Assembly: GCF_016802725.1 (NCBI RefSeq)
Contig: NC_052676.1
Coordinates: 8,261,437-8,325,436, forward strand
DNA length: 64,000 bases
Source of the DNA: Solenopsis invicta
Taxonomy: Eukaryota > Arthropoda > Insecta > Hymenoptera > Formicidae
Direction: 5' to 3'
A program made the translations under genes and the position numbers. Below are positions 57,791-64,000 of the stretch, piece by piece. Within the stretch, counting starts at the first letter, position 1; every line of letters starts with the position of its first letter. The notes beneath the pieces are model-generated. The model was given only the letters and a program-made list of their open reading frames with translations. It was not told where the DNA came from and searched no databases.

Positions 57791-60700
57791 TTACAACTGG
57801 AACATAACTTTTTTCTTTGGACGTGTATACGTTCTTATCAGCGGACGTTCGTTGCTGGATGGTTGACAAGTTGGATTATTACTTAAAATAGAGTCGGTGA
57901 GATCGTCACGAATACAAAATGCCGGCTTGAGGTTCTCGACGGACACACTGCGCTTGGTGCGGCTTACATCTATGTCATAGATCCGGTCGGATACGCGTTT
58001 GATTATGCGATGGGGACCAGTGTACGGACGTTCAAGCGATTTTTTAGCGGCTCCTACGCGAAGAAAAACGTGCGAGCATGAGTTTAAATTTTTAAAACAA
58101 AATGCGCGCTTTTTAAATTTGTGTTCCACGGGAACAGGTTTCACTTTGCGCATGTACTCATGGAATTCTTCCACGAACGCATGAGGGTTCGGCGTGAAAT
58201 CTTCGGGAAGCACAAGTTCACCCGGAATCCGCAGTGTAGTACCGTACACGAATTCGGCTGGCGACATGCCAGTGTCAAGGCGGACATGGATCCGTAAACC
58301 TAACAGAACTGTTGACAGCGCGCGCGACCATTCTTTATCGGCGTGGCACATAATCGCCGCTTTAAAACTCCTGTGCCATCTTTCAATGAGACCGTTCGCC
58401 GCCGGGTGGTACGCAGTGGTGCGAATACGCTGGCACCCAATTAGCTGGAGGAGCGCTGCAAACAGTTGGGACTCAAACTGGCTACCCTGATCGGTGGTGA
58501 GAGTCTGAGGTGCCCCGAAGTTGGCGATCCAACCATCGTAAAACGCTCGCGCGACTGTGAGGGCTTCAATATTTTTGAGCGGAATTGCCACAGGCCAATG
58601 CGAGAATCTATCGACGAGCGTCAGGCAATATTTATAGCCGTCTGATTCGGGCAGAGGGCCCAATAAATCTAAGTGCACGTGCTCGAACCTGCAATCCGGC
58701 GCGATAAACTTTTCCGGAACAGAATGGACGTGCCGCGAAATTTTTGCTTGTTGACATTGTATACAGTGCTTACACCACTTGGTGATATCGCGGTGCATGT
58801 TTGGCCACACGTAGCGTTGTCTTATTAAGCGGTCTGTGACTTTTGGGCCTGGATGAGCCGTGTTGTGGAACAAGTTAAACACACGGTTTCGTAATGAGCT
58901 CGGAATGTAAGGTCGGATGGCCTCACCGGTGATCTCACAAAATACCGTGGTGTGAGTAGGACCCCACTGAATACGTTTTAATGAAAGCGGGAAGTCCGGT
59001 GTTTCGCGAATAGTTCGTAACTCATCGTCGCGTTCCTGATGCTCAGCGAGTTCGACGAGCTCGATTTCGGTGGGCAAACGAATGGTTTCAACGCGTGACA
59101 ATGAGTCGGCGACTACGTTGTCGCTACCCGAGACGTGTTCGATTCGAGTTGTAAATTGGGAAATGAAAGAGAGCTGTCTTTGCTGACGCGGTGACGCTTT
59201 TCCCGAGCGTTGCAGGAACGCGTAAATGAGTGGTTTGTGGTCCGTAACAACCTTGAAATCCCGACCTTCTAAATGATGACGGAAGTACTTGATAGCTTCA
59301 AATATTGCTGTAAGCTCGCGGTCGTAAGCACTGTATTTACACTGTGCGGGCGTAAACTTGCGCGTAAAGAATGCGAGGGGTTTCCACGCATCGTCAAGCA
59401 ATTGCTCGAGCACGGCTCCCATGGAGAAATCCGACGCGTCGCTAATGATGCGCATTTCGGCGGACTCATCCGGATGCGAGAGCATTGTCGCGCTGGCCAG
59501 GCTATTTTTACATTTGACAAACGCCTCCTCCGCCTCTGGCGTCCACGCAATTACACGTTTATCGTTTTTTCGGGACTCACGGAGGTACTCGTTAAGCGGC
59601 GCTTGCTCGCTGGCGGCGTTACGCAGAAGTCTACGATAGAAGTTTACTAAACCTAAGAAACGACGCAATTCGACGATTGTGCGCGGTTTGGGAAAATTAA
59701 CGATGGCTTGAACTTTGGAAGGGGATGGCTTGCATCCTTCGCTATTGATTACGTAGCCGAGAAATTCCATTTCTGACTGACTGAACTGGCATTTCTCGAC
59801 GTTAAGTCGCAAGTTATAGTTTTTTAAGCGTTGCAAGACAATGCGCAGATGCTTCTCGTGCTGCTCGGTAGACGAGGATGCAATGAGTATGTCGTCAATA
59901 AACGCGAAAATGAACTCTAAATCCCCCAGTGCGCGAAAGATGTGTCGCTGGAATGTTTGACTGGCATTTCTCAGACCGTAAGTCATGAATTTATATTCAA
60001 ACAGACCAAAAGGCGTAATTACTGCTGTTTTGGGCACATCCTCGGGCGCAACCGGGTTCTGGTTATATGCTTGAAAGAGGTCAAGCTTGGTAAACACGTT
60101 TTTACCCCGAAGGATGGAGGAACAATCGTGTAGGTGAGGGACAGGGAATCTGTCTGGAGTGGTTATGGCATTGAGGCGACGGTAATCACCGCATACTCTC
60201 CACGATCCATCTTTTTTGGGCACCATGTGGATGGGACTCGCCCATGGACTGCTGGAGGGTTGGCAAATGCCCAGCTCTGTAAGCCGTTTGAACTCTTTTT
60301 TGGCTATGTTAACTTTCTCCGAGTTTAGCCTTCTGGGAGGCTCGGCCACCGGTTGGCCAGTAGTAATGATACGATGTTGTACGTCGCTGTTACTTGGTAG
60401 CGTAGCCTGCTTGAGGCCAGTGACTTCCGGAAAGTCCGCGAGAATATGCGCGAATTTCGTGTCTGGATTGACAGTGCTGGCTTTAAGGAAAGGCGTTGCC
60501 CTAATAATACCCGAAGTATATGCGTTGTTGCGCGCGTCGATTAGTCTGCGACCTTCGAGGTCTGGCAGAAGACCGTAGTGTTTCAAGAAGTCGGCCCCAA
60601 TGATCGGGTACGGAATCTTTGCAACACAAAAGTTCCACGTGAGTGGACGTAAACCGATATGCAACGTGCGAAATAATTGCCCATATGTGTTAATCACGGT

Positions 60701-60868
60701 GTCATTAGCCGCGTATAACTTGAGATTACCGGGCGTTTTATTAGAGGTATCGCCAGCGGGAAGCAATGAAATCTCCGCCCCCGTGTCAATCAAGAATAAC
60801 TCTCCTATGAGTCGATCGCGCACGTGGAGGCGTTTAGAAAAATTGGGGTCCACCATGCTAGCCTCCAT
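57791..60868 (-). CDS. Pol polyprotein: protease, RT, RNase H, integrase
   Basis: 1025 codons counted from an ATG, although the frame is open from 60895 and is probably entered by frameshift. Protease LIDTGAEISLL with Asp28. RT with KLDLFQAYNQ (Asp263) and FIDDILIA (Asp325, Asp326). RNase H with SDASDFSMGA (Asp477), Glu518 and TDHKPL (Asp543). Integrase zinc site His668/His672/Cys702/Cys705 and catalytic LDLLGP (Asp734), TDQGSQ (Asp793) and NGLIER (Glu829), a DD35E spacing. A tail of about 190 residues follows with a GPHRI segment as in the GPY/F module; no chromodomain is apparent. No stop or frameshift, so the element may still be active. Acts in virus-like particles to copy and insert the element. 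Confidence 0.97.
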   Translation of the reverse strand: MEASMVDPNFSKRLHVRDRLIGELFLIDTGAEISLLPAGDTSNKTPGNLKLYAANDTVINTYGQLFRTLHIGLRPLTWNFCVAKIPYPIIGADFLKHYGLLPDLEGRRLIDARNNAYTSGIIRATPFLKASTVNPDTKFAHILADFPEVTGLKQATLPSNSDVQHRIITTGQPVAEPPRRLNSEKVNIAKKEFKRLTELGICQPSSSPWASPIHMVPKKDGSWRVCGDYRRLNAITTPDRFPVPHLHDCSSILRGKNVFTKLDLFQAYNQNPVAPEDVPKTAVITPFGLFEYKFMTYGLRNASQTFQRHIFRALGDLEFIFAFIDDILIASSSTEQHEKHLRIVLQRLKNYNLRLNVEKCQFSQSEMEFLGYVINSEGCKPSPSKVQAIVNFPKPRTIVELRRFLGLVNFYRRLLRNAASEQAPLNEYLRESRKNDKRVIAWTPEAEEAFVKCKNSLASATMLSHPDESAEMRIISDASDFSMGAVLEQLLDDAWKPLAFFTRKFTPAQCKYSAYDRELTAIFEAIKYFRHHLEGRDFKVVTDHKPLIYAFLQRSGKASPRQQRQLSFISQFTTRIEHVSGSDNVVADSLSRVETIRLPTEIELVELAEHQERDDELRTIRETPDFPLSLKRIQWGPTHTTVFCEITGEAIRPYIPSSLRNRVFNLFHNTAHPGPKVTDRLIRQRYVWPNMHRDITKWCKHCIQCQQAKISRHVHSVPEKFIAPDCRFEHVHLDLLGPLPESDGYKYCLTLVDRFSHWPVAIPLKNIEALTVARAFYDGWIANFGAPQTLTTDQGSQFESQLFAALLQLIGCQRIRTTAYHPAANGLIERWHRSFKAAIMCHADKEWSRALSTVLLGLRIHVRLDTGMSPAEFVYGTTLRIPGELVLPEDFTPNPHAFVEEFHEYMRKVKPVPVEHKFKKRAFCFKNLNSCSHVFLRVGAAKKSLERPYTGPHRIIKRVSDRIYDIDVSRTKRSVSVENLKPAFCIRDDLTDSILSNNPTCQPSSNERPLIRTYTRPKKKVMFQL

Positions 60869-60882
60869 AATGGTGGACCTGT

Positions 60883-60895
60883 TTATTCCCCCTTC
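60883..60895 (-). promoter_or_regulatory. gag-pol overlap, putative -1 frameshift site
   Basis: The last gag codons read GAG AAG GGG GAA TAA. The pol frame opens after a TGA (60896-60898) and is -1 relative to gag. The G5-A2 run is the only slippery-looking sequence; it is not a canonical X-XXY-YYZ heptamer. The pol ATG 15 bases after the gag stop leaves re-initiation as an alternative. Confidence 0.6.
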
Positions 60896-61752
60896 TCAGT
60901 AACTGCGGCTTTGTTTTGTTTCCACGAGCACGGGGACTTATCTGTGCCTTTGCACGCCCGCGCTGCCTCGCCAAAAGTTCTGTGCGGCCAACAGACTTTA
61001 GGCTGCCTACTGTTAGAACGTTCGCGGTGCCGTGATTTATCTCTACTTCGCGACCTGCTAGATCGTTTAAGTTGAGCCGAGAGGGTAGCGAGCTCTGCAG
61101 CAAGGCGATCGACCTTGCTTTCGAGGTCCGATGGCTGTGATTGTTTTGCAGAGGAGGCTGCACACTGTGCCGATTCGTTGGCCGTCTCCGCGATCTTATC
61201 GGCCATTTTCGCTAATTTATCTAAATCCGCGCAGTCCGAAACCGCAAGTATACCACGCATGTAGGGCGTTAAATGTTCGCAAAAAATAGTTTTAATGACG
61301 GCGTCATCGCAACGTTTATCTGCATTAAGGTTACGCAGCCGGCTAAGAATTTGCGACGGTTTTCCGGAAGTAAGCACTTGGCCTTTTAATAATTGTCGAA
61401 GCTGAGCTTCGGCTGACGCGGAAAAGCTTTCGATAATGCGCTCTTTCAGCTGGGTATACGGTTCTGTTTCGTCAGGGTCCGCGATCAAGTCACGACAGCA
61501 CGCGATTGCTTCGGCATCTAGCGCACTGATGACATGATGTGCTTTGGTCTTTTGGTCCGAGATGCGGGCGGTCCCAAAAGACGCCTCAACCTGAATGAAC
61601 CAGATGACGGGATCTTTGATCAAGAAGGGTGGGATTTTAGGAATTCGATAAGAATCCACGCGCGGAACTCCGGCCTGCCCTTGCATTTGCTGCAAGGTGG
61701 TCTGCATCTGCGCCAATTGTACTTGCAACTCTTCGACCGTGGGCGGAGGCAT
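60883..61752 (-). CDS. Gag protein
   Basis: 289 codons from ATG at 61752 to TAA at 60883-60885. N-terminal coiled-coil-like VEELQVQLAQMQTTLQQMQG, then a capsid-like region (PVIWFIQVEASF, LKERIIESFSASAEAQLRQL, LKGQVLTSGKPSQILSRLRN). Basic RS-rich stretch RSSRSRSRDKSRHRERSNSR, then a cysteine-histidine motif CWPHRTFGEAARAC with a later PCSW, spacing C-x2-H-x9-C-x7-C instead of the retroviral CCHC knuckle. This variant is typical of many arthropod elements. Overlaps the pol frame by 13 bases, pol being in the -1 frame. Confidence 0.93.
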   Translation of the reverse strand: MPPPTVEELQVQLAQMQTTLQQMQGQAGVPRVDSYRIPKIPPFLIKDPVIWFIQVEASFGTARISDQKTKAHHVISALDAEAIACCRDLIADPDETEPYTQLKERIIESFSASAEAQLRQLLKGQVLTSGKPSQILSRLRNLNADKRCDDAVIKTIFCEHLTPYMRGILAVSDCADLDKLAKMADKIAETANESAQCAASSAKQSQPSDLESKVDRLAAELATLSAQLKRSSRSRSRDKSRHRERSNSRQPKVCWPHRTFGEAARACKGTDKSPCSWKQNKAAVTEKGE

Positions 61753-62618
61753 TGTTACTAAGACGCGTTACAGAGTTAATTTACCACGACGCTCGCGGCT
61801 TGTATTGGTTATCGGAAATGTGGCGATTTTAAATTGCATGAATGTTGAGCCGAAACGCATGCGCCGTACTCAACGCAACGTGCTACGTATTAGACTTAAA
61901 ACGATGCGTAGCGAACAAAAGCAAATAAATTTCAATATGGCGTTCGGCGGGAAAGAAGACAGGCGCGAACGGTGCGAAAATGGCGTTGCGCGAGCTTGCG
62001 TGCGAGCGCGAAAACGAATGGCCGTAATGGCGGTCGATGCGCGAATCACGAATGGGACACGCGCGAACCCGACGATGGGCGCGCTTCGCCGCGCGGAAGG
62101 GTACCTCGACGGCTGATGCCAATGATGAGACCGCAGCTGCGGCTTGACGCCTCCAGCGGTGATGCCGCGTGCAGCCGCGCACCTGGCGATGATGTCCGGG
62201 TCTGCTCGCACCCTCGATGACAGTGTCACGGTGCGATCGCCTTAACAATGACGTGTGCCGGTACTATCGCCTTCCCGGCAACGGTGACTTGGTGCAATCG
62301 CCTTCACGGCGACGGTCCTGGTGGAATCGCCTTCACGGCGACGAAGTCACCTTGGATGCCGAAGTCTCGTTCGGCGCACGCCTTTTGCTGTGGCGCACTT
62401 ACTGGCGGTTACGCCTACTGCGATGATCGCAGTTATTGTCGTGCCCTTGGCGAGACTAATACCTTGGGCAGTGACGCTCGTTCTGTGCACGGCCCTCCTT
62501 TAGGATGTAAGTAAGGGCGTGCAGTCGATGGGCACGTGGCTGCGTGCCTTTCCTCAGTTTTTCTCGTTTCGAGGAACACGTGGATCGGCCGGCGGCCGAA
62601 ATCAGTTGCTTCCTTAGA
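61753..62618 (-). other. Untranslated leader of the retrotransposon
   Basis: An unusually long leader (nearly 0.9 kb) between primer site and gag. CpG-rich, with overlapping non-domain frames on both strands. Contains the tandem repeat listed separately. It may hold the packaging signal. Confidence 0.6.
62230..62346. repeat. About 30-bp tandem repeat in the leader
   Basis: Four imperfect units centred on ATCGCCTTCACGGCGACG, at 62236, 62266, 62296 and 62325. The last two are nearly identical. Each unit contains a small CGCC/GGCG hairpin. Confidence 0.75.
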
Positions 62619-62636
62619 TCACGTCGGGGTCACCAA
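62619..62636 (-). promoter_or_regulatory. Primer binding site
   Basis: Directly after the 5' LTR, element strand TTGGTGACCCCGACGTGA. It carries the TGG complementary to a tRNA CCA end. I cannot name the tRNA with confidence. Confidence 0.75.
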
Positions 62637-62883
62637 TGTGGGGAATGATGGCTCGAGTCCTCGAGACGTACCCACTAACGACGTACGGAAGGGAAGACTG
62701 ACTAATTAAACACACCACGTAATTAGTAGAACGGATATATTGTCAAGGTACAACGTGTATACAGGACTAGCGTCAGAGAGAATCTGAATCTTTTTAGAGC
62801 TGCTCGCAGGCAGCATAGTACCAACCTTAGAACTAGTTTATACCGCTCAGCGCTAGGGAAGAAATGTGGTGGAAATCCCCACA
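62637..62883 (-). repeat. 5' LTR of the retrotransposon
   Basis: 247 bp, 245 identical to the 3' LTR. It should carry the promoter; no TATA box stands out apart from a short ATATATT-like word. Confidence 0.97.
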
Positions 62884-64000
62884 ACAGGGACGAAGCGGCT
62901 CTCTTACTGGAGGAGACGGGTAGGCGAGAAATTAAGTACAGTCAGGCCGATATAACAGAGAGAGAACACATGTATTGCAGTGAATAATAGCGATGGTATA
63001 CAATCAAATAAGAAAAAAAAAGCGGTTAGCGTAGTAAAGAAAAACAACGAGATAAGGAGTAGACAACAGAAATTAGTAAGCCGGACGCGGGAATTATTTC
63101 GACTCCGACCGTAATTACGCGACACGCGCCGATCACGACGACTGGTCCTGCGTGAAGCGCGGCAGCCAATCACGCGCGCTCTGACCGGCGCGGCAAGAAC
63201 GCGAACGCGGAGCCTCCGCTAAAGCGAGCCCCGTAATTCCAAGATGAAAGCGCGTACAATAAGATTCGCGCCGGAGACAACGCAGTCGCCGGAACCGCGC
63301 TACAAAATTAATAAAACACGCACGCTGTAACAATGCACCGATAGCCCGAGCGGCCGTGCGATCACGGCCGAGACACGACTCGCGCACGTGCGCGAGGGCT
63401 TTGCGGCTTCCCGTAAAGCCGGTCGCTCGCGAACTTCTACGGCGGGACAGCCGAAACACACGCGGCAGCCGACAGCTGGGTGCCTCGACAAGGTCTCGCG
63501 CTTGAGGTGGAGAGCCAGCCAAACACCAAGAAGCAAGGTGCGTTCAATCGCCACGCGGCGGACGCACTCGTACACGAACCTAATGGCTCCACCTCAGAAC
63601 GCGAGCCGGTCGACACCGACAGCTCGTGGCTTTACACGAAGGTTAGAGGGTCACCTCGACTTCCGCACGGTCCTCCTTCGGGTCCTCGGGTGTCCTCAAC
63701 TCGCTCGCCAAGGCCGGGCACTCCTTCCGATAGCGGACAGGCCGATAGCTGACCGATATCTCGCACTCGCTCGCTCGTTTCCACACACGCACGCAGTCGG
63801 ACGGGTCGCACGCAAAAGCCAAGAGGATCGCGCTCGATACGCGATCGATGGGCGCTACCCCTCCCACAGGGTGCGCGATATCCTTGCGCCTAGCGGCGCG
63901 GCCTATCAGCGGCCGCCCTTATCTAGCCGTGACGTCACGGCAGCGCAGTGTCGGGTCTCCGCAGGTGTCGTGCGGTCCCCGTCGGCATCCGATATCCTCG
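62884..64000. mobile_element. Right part of the GC-rich outer element (probable)
   Basis: Starts with the second copy of the ACAG duplication. From about 63070 it is very CpG-rich. It contains GTGACGTCAC at about 63929, a CRE-like palindrome. Several open frames on both strands lack any recognisable domain and probably result from high GC. It could be the rest of a long LTR or leader of another retroelement that runs off the window, or a host CpG-rich region. Confidence 0.4.

Larger units (their letters stand above)
57496..62883 (-). mobile_element. Complete Ty3/gypsy-type LTR retrotransposon
   Basis: 5388 bp with two 247-bp LTRs, target duplication ACAG (57492-57495 and 62884-62887), primer binding site, polypurine tract, gag and pol. 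Domain order protease, RT, RNase H, integrase marks the Ty3/gypsy type; no envelope frame follows. LTRs differ at only two sites, so the insertion is recent. Its GC content is far above the surrounding AT-rich genome, like the sequence it inserted into. Confidence 0.97.

Noticed and set aside
61870..62248. Open frames in the retrotransposon leader and on its opposite strand
   Set aside because: Overlapping frames in GC-rich DNA without domain; they lie before gag where a leader is expected.
63133..63867. Several frames in the GC-rich right end as genes
   Set aside because: Both strands are open in several phases, no family signature; likely composition effect in a retroelement or CpG-rich region.

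Overview
The window looks like nuclear DNA of an insect, most likely a hymenopteran such as an ant (inference from style, not proven). It is strongly AT-rich, has short spliced exons, one animal-type fatty acid synthase gene, and a dense mix of TA-flanked mariner and MITE elements, hAT, Penelope-like and Ty3/gypsy-type elements. There are no operons and no bacterial signals.

Layout. Positions 1-16200 hold no gene I can support: AT-rich DNA with three GC-rich, CpG-containing islands (about 10.1, 11.9 and 15.1 kb), a hexamer repeat, hairpins and a small reverse-transcriptase relic at 8.2 kb. From 16.2 to 22.3 kb lies a repeat cluster: two diverged copies of one repeat, a MITE split by a nested 1.15-kb element, two back-to-back foldback units, and a decayed IS630/Tc1-type transposase between long inverted arms. 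At 22.4-23.5 kb, minus strand, is a small spliced gene with a Myb/SANT-like (Zeste-type) DNA-binding domain. From 27.2 to 34.6 kb follow a hAT relic, an almost intact mariner (28859-30179), a broken fatty acyl-CoA reductase gene (plus strand) and several CAGGGTG-ended MITEs.

The main gene is a type I fatty acid synthase on the minus strand, 56907 down to 34813. I could place 16 exons whose splice phases all agree, giving 2160 residues: KS (C-terminal two thirds), MAT, DH, non-catalytic methyltransferase-like/structural region, ER, KR, ACP and thioesterase. Every catalytic residue I looked for in the visible part is present. The first exon(s), with the KS active-site cysteine, are not in the window. 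The introns have collected at least seven mobile or foldback elements, including a deleted mariner between the ER and KR exons and a Penelope-like element just before the last exon, which carries the thioesterase histidine.

From 57.2 kb to the end the base composition becomes GC-rich. A young, structurally complete Ty3/gypsy-type LTR retrotransposon (57496-62883, minus strand, 4-bp target duplication, LTRs differing at 2 of 247 sites, pol in the -1 frame of gag) sits inside another GC-rich sequence that is probably a second element and runs off the window.

The biological thread is lipid synthesis (FAS, with a dead acyl-CoA reductase 4 kb beyond its 3' end) in a neighbourhood shaped by transposons. 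I found no convincing new multi-gene system. The oddest structures are the tandem foldbacks, the nested MITEs and the near-perfect palindrome just past the FAS poly(A) site.
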